The position numbers and the translations under genes are program-made. A stretch of DNA of 64,000 nt from Alphaproteobacteria bacterium (GTDB lineage: Bacteria > Pseudomonadota > Alphaproteobacteria > Micropepsales > Micropepsaceae), in the NCBI GenBank assembly GCA_016792785.1, contig JAEUML010000226.1, forward strand, positions 1-64,000, written 5' to 3'. The notes under the pieces are model-generated. The model searched no databases and was not told where the DNA came from. It saw only the letters and a list, made by a program, of their open reading frames with translations. The first letter of the stretch is position 1, and each line of letters opens with the position of its first letter. Below are positions 50,756 through 59,537 of the stretch, one piece after another.

Positions 50756-51469
50756 TCAGCCGAACGATAGCCTGAACTCAACCTTCTGCCGAGACACGTA
50801 GGTGAGCGCGGTTACAACATAGAGGATCAACGCGCACATCTCGAAGCTTTCTTCGAGCATGGCCGAGGCGACGTAGGGCCAAGTGTTCTTAACCTCGGTC
50901 CATTGTGTTTTCGTCATTTCGGCAACGGGCGTGCCGGTGGCGGCTTCTGCTATGCTTGCGCCAAACCACTCCATGGCAACGGCCCCGAAGGTAAACAAGA
51001 GGCCGGAGACCACGAGACCAACGGCAGTCGGACGGGGCAATCGTAGAAGCAGGGGAAGCGCACCCACCGCAAGCAAACCGACTGCCGGCGCATAAATGAG
51101 CGTCCAACCGACGAAGGCCGGTTGACCAAAAAGGGTCGCCACGTAGGCGTGGATCGACGCCACTTCGTCGAATGAGAGAAACGCGAGTATTCCTGAGATT
51201 CCAAACCAGTAGCCCCGTTCCCACCCGTGTCCCGTCGCCAGTCCGCACATGGCGCTTGACAGTGCGGCCGCCAAGAACAGAACGCCGGTAAACCAATCGG
51301 GCGCACTGATCGGGCGGTCGAAATCGAAGCGGAGCGCCAGGCCGTAGAGGTAGTCGCGGCCAAACTCGAGACGGAGCACGACGACTGCAATGTGGGCGAG
51401 CAGCAGCACGGCAAACAGGCAAACGAGCATTCGACCCACTACAAAGGGCCGGATGCGCAGTTCAAACAT
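50756..51469 (-). CDS. Multi-pass membrane protein, paralogue of the next plus-strand gene
   Basis: A 237-residue protein with around six predicted helices. Conserved with the gene at 51606: RFDFDRP..PDWF..VLF, FLSFDEVASIH, LLLRLPR, a T..QW pair in the last loop, and LEESFEMCALILY near the end. The two lie in divergent orientation. No named family; acidic residues in FLSFDE and LEESFE sit next to or inside helices and may bind a metal or cation. Confidence 0.65.
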   Translation of the reverse strand: MFELRIRPFVVGRMLVCLFAVLLLAHIAVVVLRLEFGRDYLYGLALRFDFDRPISAPDWFTGVLFLAAALSSAMCGLATGHGWERGYWFGISGILAFLSFDEVASIHAYVATLFGQPAFVGWTLIYAPAVGLLAVGALPLLLRLPRPTAVGLVVSGLLFTFGAVAMEWFGASIAEAATGTPVAEMTKTQWTEVKNTWPYVASAMLEESFEMCALILYVVTALTYVSRQKVEFRLSFG

Positions 51470-51605
51470 CGTACAACTCCGGGAGCCACCACCTCATTCA
51501 GCATAGACAAGTCGGCGAACACAACGCAATGACGGGCATTCTGGACGCCACTGGGCGACAGCCCTATTCTCGTTGTTCGTGACGGGCCGGCGCTTTGGGG
51601 ACTGC

Positions 51606-52340
51606 ATGGTCGAATTGAAACTGTCGCCGCGCCGGATCGCCCTCGGCCTCTTCGGCGTCTTCCTTCTGCTCCTGATTTGCTACGCCGTCGTGGTCGTGTT
51701 TCGGCTGCAGGCGGGGGATCACCAGCTCCTGATCGATCCGCTCTTCGATTTCGACCGCGAAGGAAACTTCCCTTCCTGGTTCAACTCCGTTCTGTTCGTT
51801 CTTGCCGCTGCGGCGAGCTTCATCAACGGGCGCTTCGCCCACCGTCACGACCCGCGCCAGGCCGCTAGATGGTCGGCGCTTGCGGCGGTCATGATGTTTT
51901 TGTCCGTGGATGAGTTGGTCGCGTTCCACGAACTGCTTGGGCAGTTCAAGGCGCTTCGCGGAACGTTCTACTTCAGCTGGATGATGGTGTTTGGGCCGCT
52001 CGCCGCCGCGCTGGGTTTGTGGTTCATACCGTTCCTCTTGCGCCTTCCGAGGACAATCGCTCTGCCGCTGGCTTTCTCGGGCGTCGTGTTTCTGACGGGC
52101 GCCATCGGCTTTGAGATTCTCGGCGGCAAGATCGTCGAGAGCATCACTCACGTTCCCTCTTCGGAGGTTACGCCGGAGCAGTGGGCCATTGTTGCCCGCA
52201 CACCGCTCTATCTTCTTGAGGTCGCGCTGGAGGAATCGTTCGAGCAATGCGGCCTTATCATCTACATCTATGCCGCACTGCGTTACCTGTCGGTGGCCAA
52301 CGCGACGATGAGCGTTCGCCTTCCGTCAGCGAGAGCCTGA
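51606..52340 (+). CDS. Multi-pass membrane protein, paralogue of the preceding minus-strand gene
   Basis: A 244-residue protein with about six helices. It shares with its neighbour the pattern LFDFDRE..PSWF..VLF, FLSVDELVAFHE, LLRLPR, TPEQW and ALEESFEQCGLIIYIY. I use ATG 51606; the frame extends back to 51573. The end overlaps the convergent phosphotransferase gene by 15 nt. The pair probably arose by duplication and inversion. Function unknown. Confidence 0.65.
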   Translation: MVELKLSPRRIALGLFGVFLLLLICYAVVVVFRLQAGDHQLLIDPLFDFDREGNFPSWFNSVLFVLAAAASFINGRFAHRHDPRQAARWSALAAVMMFLSVDELVAFHELLGQFKALRGTFYFSWMMVFGPLAAALGLWFIPFLLRLPRTIALPLAFSGVVFLTGAIGFEILGGKIVESITHVPSSEVTPEQWAIVARTPLYLLEVALEESFEQCGLIIYIYAALRYLSVANATMSVRLPSARA

Positions 52341-53333
52341 TTGCACCAACGACTTCCGCAATGCGCTGATCCGCCGCTCAAGCAGGGCCGACATCAACCG
52401 CCGCTTGACGACCGTGCCAAGGCCACCCGACGCCGCATGCCACACCAGATAGCGCGCGAGATCGTAGACGAGAAAAGCGAGGAGAGCCGTCCGATCGGGC
52501 GGTTGAACCTCGCTCGCATAGCCCGCAAGGAAGGCTCGCTCAAGCCGACCCAAGCGCAGCATGAGCGTCAGTCGACCGCCCTTGATGAGATCGAGCGCCA
52601 GCGCGTTCAGAAAATGCGCCAAATCAAAGCAAACGCTCGTTACGTCGGAGTCATGAAAGTCGATGGAAAACATCTCGCCGTTGGTGACGATGACGTTTGC
52701 GGGCTTGAAGTCGCAATGCAGCCGGCTTGCCAGCATCGGCCGCCCGGCCAGCAGTGATCGCCCTTCGCGCAACTGTATTGCAGCCCTTGCGAGCACCGCC
52801 GAGGTTTTGGAGGCAGCCTCGATTTCGGCGGCCAGCAATCCGGGATCGAAGGGCTTCTGCTCAAGACCGCCCGCCTTGTGATAGCGGGCGAGCCATTTCC
52901 CCGCGTCGCGAACAAGCGACTCAACGCGAACGCTCCCCACGGTCCGGTCGCTGAGGAGAGCGTCGAGCCCCTTCCCTTCGATCCAGGCCTGAACGATGAC
53001 AGCCTCGGGCTCGAACAGCCGAAGGGGGCGCGGCACGTTCAGCGCCCGGCCGGCCACCTGCGCCTCAGCGGCGCGGGTCAGTATTTCAAACTGCCGGCGG
53101 GCGTAACTCACGTTGGGGAGGCCGGTCGCCGCATCGACTGCGACTTTGACCAACACCTTTCGGGCGGAGCCCTCAAGAGTGCCGAGATACAGACGCGTCT
53201 GCTCCGATTGGTAGATCGGGCCGGTCAGCGCCAACTTCGAACTCTCGCCGACGCCGTCGATGGGACCCGCCCCTTGCAATAGGCGCGTCAGCCACTCGCG
53301 TTCAGTCTGAGACGAGGGAGATTGCGCGATCAC
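52326..53333 (-). CDS. Aminoglycoside-phosphotransferase-like kinase
   Basis: A 335-residue protein. The kinase-fold catalytic loop HCDFKPANVIV and the metal-binding IDFHDSDV are intact, as in APH/choline kinase-like enzymes. The N-terminal half lacks a strong glycine loop but has KVLVKVAVDAATG with a candidate ATP-binding lysine. The substrate is probably a sugar or lipid head group, not a drug, given the neighbours. It starts at GTG 53333, overlapping the stop of the membrane-protein gene by 4 nt. Confidence 0.75.
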   Translation of the reverse strand: MIAQSPSSQTEREWLTRLLQGAGPIDGVGESSKLALTGPIYQSEQTRLYLGTLEGSARKVLVKVAVDAATGLPNVSYARRQFEILTRAAEAQVAGRALNVPRPLRLFEPEAVIVQAWIEGKGLDALLSDRTVGSVRVESLVRDAGKWLARYHKAGGLEQKPFDPGLLAAEIEAASKTSAVLARAAIQLREGRSLLAGRPMLASRLHCDFKPANVIVTNGEMFSIDFHDSDVTSVCFDLAHFLNALALDLIKGGRLTLMLRLGRLERAFLAGYASEVQPPDRTALLAFLVYDLARYLVWHAASGGLGTVVKRRLMSALLERRISALRKSLVQSGSR

Positions 53334-54052
53334 GCGCCTGGCTGCCGACCGGCGCTGGTTTGCGTCCTAAAGTACACGTCGCCCGGCCACATCAACGTGT
53401 GAAGCGCGAAGAACGCGCTGCCAACAGCCATCAACATCTCTCTGATCTCGGTCGGCGTGTTCGGCGGCTGGAGGTCCGGAACGGGAAACCAAACCCGATA
53501 GTACGCGCCATAGACATAAGCGCCCAGAAATAGAACTGAGTAACACCAGGGCGAAACCGGGAAGCGGAAAAATGCGAAGATCTGTTTGCCCCAATTGGTG
53601 AGCGCAACCAGCGGAATGCCGAAGCCCATCATCAACAAATAGATGCTCATCCAACGATACGTACCGCCGAAAAACTCGTTCACCGCGCCGATATTGTGGA
53701 AGTTGATCTCGCCTTGCGTGTTGATTTCCGACATCGAGGCCGGCGTTTCAATGCCGAGAATGCGCTGACCCCAGCTGATCTCTTCACCCAGGGCGAGCAG
53801 CATCAGCACTGCCCAGCAGATCGTCATGGCCCGTGCCCATACCGGCTCCCGCAGCTGCGGGGCCCTTGCCGCGGCGAGAGCAAAACACACGGTTGCCACC
53901 GCGAAACTGATTGCCGTTATCGACTCGAGCAGGCCGTCTTCGCGGGCGATGAGCGCCAAACTGAACGGCACCGTCTCCATCAAAATAACCAGCAGCGCTA
54001 CGATGGCCGCAGGAACTGCGAACAACGCATATTGGACGGTGGCTGACTTCAT
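53330..54052 (-). CDS. Multi-pass membrane protein of unknown function
   Basis: A 240-residue protein with about six helices. The loop GEEISWGQRILGIETPASMSE and NTQGEINFHNIGAVNEFFGG recalls an uncharacterised family with EEISWGQRIFG motifs in cyanobacteria and archaea. Two glutamates and the histidine are candidate catalytic or ligand residues. It is different from the paralogous pair next door. The GTGA overlap with the kinase-like gene argues for a joint function. Confidence 0.7.
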   Translation of the reverse strand: MKSATVQYALFAVPAAIVALLVILMETVPFSLALIAREDGLLESITAISFAVATVCFALAAARAPQLREPVWARAMTICWAVLMLLALGEEISWGQRILGIETPASMSEINTQGEINFHNIGAVNEFFGGTYRWMSIYLLMMGFGIPLVALTNWGKQIFAFFRFPVSPWCYSVLFLGAYVYGAYYRVWFPVPDLQPPNTPTEIREMLMAVGSAFFALHTLMWPGDVYFRTQTSAGRQPGA

Positions 54053-54099
54053 TGCGATCCCGGATGTTGCACGGTCGCAGTGCGCCCGGCGTGCCCTTC

Positions 54100-54117
54100 G
54101 TACTCAAGACTGAGTAC
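54100..54117. promoter_or_regulatory. Inverted repeat GTACTCA-agac-TGAGTAC
   Basis: A perfect 7-bp inverted repeat with a 4-nt centre between the divergent membrane-protein gene (minus) and the GNAT-like gene (plus). It may be an operator for both, or a hairpin. No regulator gene adjoins. Confidence 0.4.
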
Positions 54118-54264
54118 CTCATCCTAGCTCTGCGGGCGTCCGACCTGTCAAGCAAAGGCTCAGCTTTCCGCGGTCGCGGTAAACGCTCCTGGCGCTCGCG
54201 GACTGTTTGACCTCTCCAGACCGTCCGCCTACAGATGACGCGTAAGATCTCTCCTGGAGCAGAA

Positions 54265-55242
54265 ATGAGCGAGGCGACCGCTTTGTGGGAGCGAAAGCCG
54301 CAAAGCCTGAGGTTCACCTTGGGCGATTTCTGCTATTGGCAGTACCCATTCGAGGCGATGGTGTTGGACGCGCCGCTGTCTTTGCAGATCGAAGGGTCGT
54401 TTGACCCCGCAGCGCTGATCGCAAGCGCTCCGCACGGGCCCAGTTCTTACGTCGTGCGCGCAATGCCTGCGAACGGTCCGCTGGCGAAGATCAGCAGCGA
54501 GGCGGGCTTCATACGCTATGCCCCGGCGCAGTATCCGCGCCATTTCGTCAAGCTTGAGGGTACGTTTCCGGACTATCTGGCGAAGTTCTCCGCGAAGTCA
54601 CGCTCTACGATGCGGCGCAAGGTCAGGAAGTTCGCGGACCAAGCGGGGGGAACGATCGAGTGGCGGCAGTATCGGACGCCGGACGAAATGAGAGCACTTT
54701 ATCCGCTCGCGCTGGAGCTCTCGCGCAAGACCTACCAGGAGAAACTGTTCGGCGACGGCTTCGAGAACCATGCGGGATCGTTGGACAAGCTTGTTTCGCA
54801 GGCCGAACGCGACTTGGTCCGCGGCTACATGCTTTTCCTTCGCGGGGAACCGGTCGCCTACGTCTTTTGTCCCTGCTCCGCGGGAACGATGCTCTACGGA
54901 AGCTTGGGTTACGATCCGCAGCATAGGTCGCTTTCTCCGGGGGACGTGCTGCTGTTCTTGCTCATCGAGCGGCTGTTCACTGAGCGCGACTTCAGATACC
55001 TGGATTTCGGCGAGGGCGAGAATTGGTACAAGGAGCACTATGCGACGGACTCCATACGTTGCGCGCGAGTCTACTACTTCAAGCGATCTGCCAAGAATTG
55101 GACCGCTGTGATGCTCCATTCCTTTGCCAGCAAGGTGACCGACCTGCTGGGCAGCGCCCTTAGCGCGCTTCGCGTGCGTGACACGATCCGGCGGCTAATC
55201 CGACGGCAAGCCACGGACAGCGGACCGAGCACGGCAACTTGA
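54265..55242 (+). CDS. FemAB/GNAT-like acyltransferase
   Basis: A 325-residue protein. The core (YLAKFSAKSRSTMRRKVRKF, EWRQYRTPDEMRALYPLAL, LSRKTYQEKLFGD, YMLFLRGEPVAYVFCP, YGSLGYDPQHRSLSPGDVLL, FRYLDFGEGENWYKEHYATD) parallels the gene at 27218-28201 closely, so the two are paralogues. I start at ATG 54265 (CTGGAGCAGAA upstream); ATG 54235 is in frame. The AGE-type epimerase gene begins 4 nt later, so the two are co-transcribed. Confidence 0.82.
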   Translation: MSEATALWERKPQSLRFTLGDFCYWQYPFEAMVLDAPLSLQIEGSFDPAALIASAPHGPSSYVVRAMPANGPLAKISSEAGFIRYAPAQYPRHFVKLEGTFPDYLAKFSAKSRSTMRRKVRKFADQAGGTIEWRQYRTPDEMRALYPLALELSRKTYQEKLFGDGFENHAGSLDKLVSQAERDLVRGYMLFLRGEPVAYVFCPCSAGTMLYGSLGYDPQHRSLSPGDVLLFLLIERLFTERDFRYLDFGEGENWYKEHYATDSIRCARVYYFKRSAKNWTAVMLHSFASKVTDLLGSALSALRVRDTIRRLIRRQATDSGPSTAT

Positions 55243-55246
55243 ACCC

Positions 55247-56416
55247 ATGAGTACACTTTCGGATGCGGCACGCGCCGCCAACGTCCCCATCGAGAGCGTG
55301 CGGCGATGGCTCGTCGACAAAGCCCTGCCGCTCTGGCTGACGACAGGCGTCGATTGGACGAGCGGCGGCTTCGAAGAATCGTTGACGCTCGCAGGCGAAC
55401 GCATTCCGGGCCAGAACAAGCGTGTTCGCGTGCAAGCGCGGCAAATCTATACAGCCAGTCACACAGCGGTGCTCGGGCTTCACCCTGATGCGCTCGCAGC
55501 GGCGCGCCACGGGTATGACTTCCTGACGCGTCACGGCTGGAATCCCGAAGGCGGCTGGGTAAATCTGCTGTCGGCTACAGGAGAGGTGCGCGACGCCAGG
55601 CGCGACACATACGACCATGCCTTCGTCCTGCTCGCGCTCTCTTGGTACTACCGCGCCTCGCGCGACGCCGGCGTGCTTGCGTGGATTGAACGCACCGTAA
55701 GTTCGCTCGATGCCGTATTGAGCGACGGTACGGGCGCATATCTCGAATCGAGTCCACCGCAGCAGCCGCGGCGGCAGAACCCCCATATGCATTGCTTCGA
55801 AGCGATGCTGGCGGCGTTCGAGGCGACCGGCGACAGCGATTATGCGCGGCGCGCCGAGCGGTTGTACAACTTGCTGCGCGAGCGTTTCTTTGATCCCGCC
55901 AAGGGCGCGTTGCGCGAGTTTTACGGCGACGATTGGCTTCCACTGGCTGGTCCCGAGGGCCGGGTGGTCGAGCCGGGGCATCACTGTGAGTGGGTTTGGC
56001 TCCTGGACAAGTTCGAGCGCGCCATATCGCTGGACACCAGCACCATTCGACGCGCGCTCCTCGACTTCGCGATGATGCACGGACGGCATTCCGGCAGCCG
56101 GTTACTGGTTGATCAGGTCGATGTCGACGGCAAACAACTCCAAACCTCGCAGCGTTTGTGGCCGCAGACCGAGGCCATCAAGGCTCTACTGACCCGCATC
56201 GAGCGTGGAGACATGTCGGCGTGGCCGGACGTGAGTACGTTCGCCCACGGCTTGCTCGATCGCTTTCTGGCCGTCGAACCCGTGGGCATATGGCACGATC
56301 ACTTCGGCGCCGACGGCAAACTCCTGAACTCGTTCGTGCCCGCGAGTTCTCTCTACCATCTGTTCGTCTCGTTCTCGGAATTGCTGCGCGTCGTCCCTGC
56401 CCGATCGACCGGCTGA
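55247..56416 (+). CDS. AGE family epimerase/isomerase (N-acylglucosamine 2-epimerase-like)
   Basis: A 389-residue alpha/alpha-barrel protein. RVRVQARQIYTASHTAVLG, NPHMHCFEAMLAAFEATGD, EPGHHCEWVWLLDKFE and RLWPQTEAIKALL are the family's barrel motifs with the likely catalytic histidines. Members interconvert GlcNAc/ManNAc or act as mannose/glucose isomerases. Which sugar is meant here is unclear. It starts 4 nt after the GNAT-like gene and is convergent with a glycosyltransferase gene. Confidence 0.85.
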   Translation: MSTLSDAARAANVPIESVRRWLVDKALPLWLTTGVDWTSGGFEESLTLAGERIPGQNKRVRVQARQIYTASHTAVLGLHPDALAAARHGYDFLTRHGWNPEGGWVNLLSATGEVRDARRDTYDHAFVLLALSWYYRASRDAGVLAWIERTVSSLDAVLSDGTGAYLESSPPQQPRRQNPHMHCFEAMLAAFEATGDSDYARRAERLYNLLRERFFDPAKGALREFYGDDWLPLAGPEGRVVEPGHHCEWVWLLDKFERAISLDTSTIRRALLDFAMMHGRHSGSRLLVDQVDVDGKQLQTSQRLWPQTEAIKALLTRIERGDMSAWPDVSTFAHGLLDRFLAVEPVGIWHDHFGADGKLLNSFVPASSLYHLFVSFSELLRVVPARSTG

Positions 56417-56421
56417 CCGCT

Positions 56422-57627
56422 TCAGCCGCCGGCCTCGAGATTGCCGTCTACGATCGCTCTGAAGCGCGGCGCCAAGACTGCGATCTCACGGGAGCGGGCC
56501 ACCTTGTCGAGGTTGTCGATCTGCCGACGGTAGCGATCAGGATCGACAACCGTAGCGGCCCGCGTGACGGCTTGCACGATCTCAGCCTGCGATCGGCAAA
56601 TGTCGCCGATGTCGCCAAATCGCGCGAACAGATCCCGTGCAAAGGGAATGTCGGTGACGATCACCGGCTTGCGGTGTGCGATCGCATCCAGCAGCACGCC
56701 GCTTGCGCCGAGACGATAGTAGTTGGGTTCGTAAAAGGCGCACACATAGTGCTGTTGGTTCACCTGCTCGATGTAGGCGCGGCGGGGAATTGCGCCGGTA
56801 TTCGGCGGTGCGACAAGCGCGCGTGTCGGAAGGTGAGCGAGCGATGGGTGAAGGCGCCCGATCATGCGGAATTCGGCTTTGTCGCCGACGACCTGCCGTA
56901 CGTCAGCGGCGGCAGAGAGAAAGCGATCGGCGCCTTTGTCCTGCGTGCCCACGCCGAGGAACGCAAAGCGCACGGCATGACCCACCTGCGGGACGTCCAG
57001 GGCACCTTCAGGCTGAAAAGTCGGCGGCTCCTCGAGAACGTAGACATGCCCGTTCAGTTCGGGCCGGAGGGCGAGCAGTTCCTGCCGGATCGACTGCTCC
57101 AGCACGACAAGCCGGATACCGGTGCGACGCGCATGCCGCAAACCGCTTTCCAGACGAAGGGCCTGCCGAACGGGATTACGCGCGCGGGGGCTCGTGATCT
57201 CGTTCAGATTCCCGTGTAACCGCGCAACGATGCGATCTTGCGGACGGCCGGCGAGCCGCCAGCGCATCGCGCAGAGTGCGAGACTTGCTCGATAAGCGGA
57301 GCAAAGGACGAGGATGCCGCGTGTGCCTTTCCGCATGAGATCGAATGCACGAGAGACGTTTCGCCAATCCTGACGCAAGCGCGCGTAGGGCGATGACTCC
57401 TCATCGGGGACCTCAATCTCGTGCGTCGTCAGATTTGTCATGCCCGGCAGGTCGGCCAGCACGGCAGCCATGTGGTCGCGCTCGCCAAGAAAGGCGATGG
57501 GTTCGTTCGGGTAGGCCTCGCGCACGACACGCAGTGTCGAGGCGTTTCCAGTCGTATGGCCCAATCCACGCCAATACGCTTCCATCACGACGATCATGCG
57601 CGGGCTCGTAGTTGCGGCGCGTTGCAT
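56422..57627 (-). CDS. Glycosyltransferase (GT-B fold)
   Basis: A 401-residue protein from ATG 57627 (ATG 57597 and 57651 also possible). The N-terminal half is atypical (IVVMEAYWRGLGHTTGNAST, PIAFLGERDHMAAVLADLPG). The C-terminal half is GT-B-like (RFAFLGVGTQDKGADRFLSA, HYVCAFYEPNYYRLGASGVL, LDAIAHRKPVIVTDIPFA). It is divergent from the heptose kinase gene and probably uses a nucleotide sugar, perhaps the heptose. Confidence 0.75.
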   Translation of the reverse strand: MQRAATTSPRMIVVMEAYWRGLGHTTGNASTLRVVREAYPNEPIAFLGERDHMAAVLADLPGMTNLTTHEIEVPDEESSPYARLRQDWRNVSRAFDLMRKGTRGILVLCSAYRASLALCAMRWRLAGRPQDRIVARLHGNLNEITSPRARNPVRQALRLESGLRHARRTGIRLVVLEQSIRQELLALRPELNGHVYVLEEPPTFQPEGALDVPQVGHAVRFAFLGVGTQDKGADRFLSAAADVRQVVGDKAEFRMIGRLHPSLAHLPTRALVAPPNTGAIPRRAYIEQVNQQHYVCAFYEPNYYRLGASGVLLDAIAHRKPVIVTDIPFARDLFARFGDIGDICRSQAEIVQAVTRAATVVDPDRYRRQIDNLDKVARSREIAVLAPRFRAIVDGNLEAGG

Positions 57628-57675
57628 GCCGCAACCCCGCGAGCGACACAAGGCGGCACCGCACGCCGTCGGTAA

Positions 57676-57695
57676 CCAATCCCTTTGATGATTGG
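57676..57695. promoter_or_regulatory. Inverted repeat CCAATC-N8-GATTGG
   Basis: A perfect 6-bp inverted repeat in the divergent region between the glycosyltransferase and heptose kinase genes. Possible operator; no matching copy was seen elsewhere. Confidence 0.3.
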
Positions 57696-57774
57696 GTCCG
57701 GCGCGCCTCGTTCGATTGATTCCTTACCGGCAATGGCGCAGTTTTGCGTCCACCCTGGAGAACAAGGAACGGCT

Positions 57775-58818
57775 ATGGGAACGACGAGCAGCGTCCGCGC
57801 ACGCGCCCCCCTCAGACTGGGGCTCGCCGGTGGCGGTACCGACCTGTCGCCGTTTTGCGACAAGTATGGCGGATACGTCCTGAACGCGACGGTGGCGCTT
57901 TATGCATACGCAATCTTGAGCCCGCGCGACGATGGCCGGGTTCGGATGATCTCAGCGGACCGAGGCGACGTCTTCGAGGCGCCGGCAGCGAGTTCGTTCG
58001 ACACCAATGGACCGCTGGTCCTTCATCTTGGGGTCTATAACCGTATTGTGCGCGAGTTCTGCGGCGGGCGGTCACTCCCCATCACAATCACCACCGGCTC
58101 GGACGTACCAGCCGGCAGCGGGCTTGGCTCTTCGTCGGCCCTGGTCGTCGCGATGGTACAGGCCTATGCGGAGCTGTTGAGCTTGCCGCTGGGCGAGTAC
58201 GATGTGGCACGGCTTGCCTATGAGATCGAGCGTGTGGACCTGCTGCAAAGCGGCGGACGGCAAGATCAGTACGCGGCGGCGTTCGGGGGGCTGAACTTCA
58301 TCGAATTCTATGATCGGGAACGCGTGATCGTGAACCCACTGCGCATCAAGGAACATGTGCGCAGCGAGCTCGAGTGTTCGATGATCCTCTACTATACCGG
58401 CGTGTCGCGGCTATCGTCGCAGATCATCAGCGAGCAGAAGCGCAACATCGAGACCGGCGACGACGCGTCGATGAAAGGGATGCAGTTGCTGAAGACGAAT
58501 GCGATCGACATGAAGGAAGCGGTCCTCAAAGGCGACATTCCGCGTGTCGGCGAACTCTTGGGCGCAGGATGGAAGGCCAAGAAGGAAACGGCGGCCGGGA
58601 TCAGCAGCGACTCGATCGAGTACGCGTTTTCGACGGCGCTCAAGGCTGGCGCCTACGCCGGCAAAGTCTCCGGCGCGGGCGGCGGCGGTTTCTGCATGTT
58701 CATGGCTGAGCCCGAGGCGCGGCAGAACGTGGTCAACGCGCTCTCTGCGCTGCCGGGCAAGGTGATCAACTGCAATTTCACCGCGAATGGCGCAACGGCC
58801 TGGCGCATTCGCTCATAG
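57775..58818 (+). CDS. hddA: D-glycero-D-manno-heptose 7-phosphate kinase-like GHMP kinase (HddA type)
   Basis: A 347-residue protein. LRLGLAGGGTDLSPFCDKYG opens the GHMP kinase fold, PAGSGLGSSSALVVAM is the phosphate-binding loop, and SGAGGGGFCMFM the third motif. This pattern fits HddA, which makes heptose 1,7-bisphosphate on the GDP-heptose route. AAGGAA lies 8 nt before ATG 57775; the frame extends further upstream. The next two genes encode a nucleotidyltransferase and GmhB, which supports the assignment. Confidence 0.86.
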   Translation: MGTTSSVRARAPLRLGLAGGGTDLSPFCDKYGGYVLNATVALYAYAILSPRDDGRVRMISADRGDVFEAPAASSFDTNGPLVLHLGVYNRIVREFCGGRSLPITITTGSDVPAGSGLGSSSALVVAMVQAYAELLSLPLGEYDVARLAYEIERVDLLQSGGRQDQYAAAFGGLNFIEFYDRERVIVNPLRIKEHVRSELECSMILYYTGVSRLSSQIISEQKRNIETGDDASMKGMQLLKTNAIDMKEAVLKGDIPRVGELLGAGWKAKKETAAGISSDSIEYAFSTALKAGAYAGKVSGAGGGGFCMFMAEPEARQNVVNALSALPGKVINCNFTANGATAWRIRS

Positions 58819-58826
58819 GGACGATC

Positions 58827-59537
58827 ATGCCGGCGATCGACGAAGCGATCATCCTCGTCGGCGGGCTTGGGACCCGCTTGCGCAGCGCCGTTCCCGATCT
58901 ACCAAAGCCGATCGCGCCGGTCGCGGGCCGCCCATTCTTGGCCTGGTTGCTCGATCACTTGGCGCGGTCGGGCATTCGCCGGACCATCCTATCCGTCGGC
59001 CATGGCGCCGCGCTGATCCGCTCAGCTATCGGCATCCAGCACAACGGGATGACCGTGGACTATGTGGAAGAGCGCGAGGCCTTGGGCACCGGCGGCGCGT
59101 TGCGCCTAGCGTTGACTCTTGTTCGGAACACGAGCGCCTTTGCCTTGAACGGCGACACGCTCTTTCTTGTCGACTTGCATCGAATGGGGGAAGCAGCCCA
59201 GCCCGAGCCGTCGCGCTTGGTGGTGGCGCTGCGCACCGTCGACAACGCCGATCGGTACGGAACGTGCGTTGTCGAGAACGGCACCATCGTTGCCTTTGCC
59301 GCCGCCCGTTCCGCACGTCAGGCGCTGATCAACGGGGGCGTCTATGTTCTGCCGCGCGGCGCGTTCGACCCGTTCGATTTGCCCGAGAAGTTTTCGTTCG
59401 AAGCGGATTTCTTGGAGCGGCACGTCTCGGCTTTGCGGCCGCGCGCGTTGATCAGCGACCGCGAATTCATCGACATCGGCGTGCCGGCTTCCTACGAAGC
59501 TGCGCAGACCCTCGTCCCGGCTTGGCTGAGCAGATGA
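58827..59537 (+). CDS. Nucleotidyltransferase (HddC-like)
   Basis: A 236-residue protein. The nucleotide-binding signature is ILVGGLGTRLRSAVPDLPKP, with further motifs GTGGALRLA and NGDTLFLVD. It resembles HddC, the D-glycero-alpha-D-manno-heptose 1-phosphate guanylyltransferase, which makes GDP-heptose; other small sugar nucleotidyltransferases cannot be excluded by sequence alone. It follows the HddA-like gene by 8 nt, and its stop overlaps the GmhB start by 4 nt. Confidence 0.82.
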   Translation: MPAIDEAIILVGGLGTRLRSAVPDLPKPIAPVAGRPFLAWLLDHLARSGIRRTILSVGHGAALIRSAIGIQHNGMTVDYVEEREALGTGGALRLALTLVRNTSAFALNGDTLFLVDLHRMGEAAQPEPSRLVVALRTVDNADRYGTCVVENGTIVAFAAARSARQALINGGVYVLPRGAFDPFDLPEKFSFEADFLERHVSALRPRALISDREFIDIGVPASYEAAQTLVPAWLSR

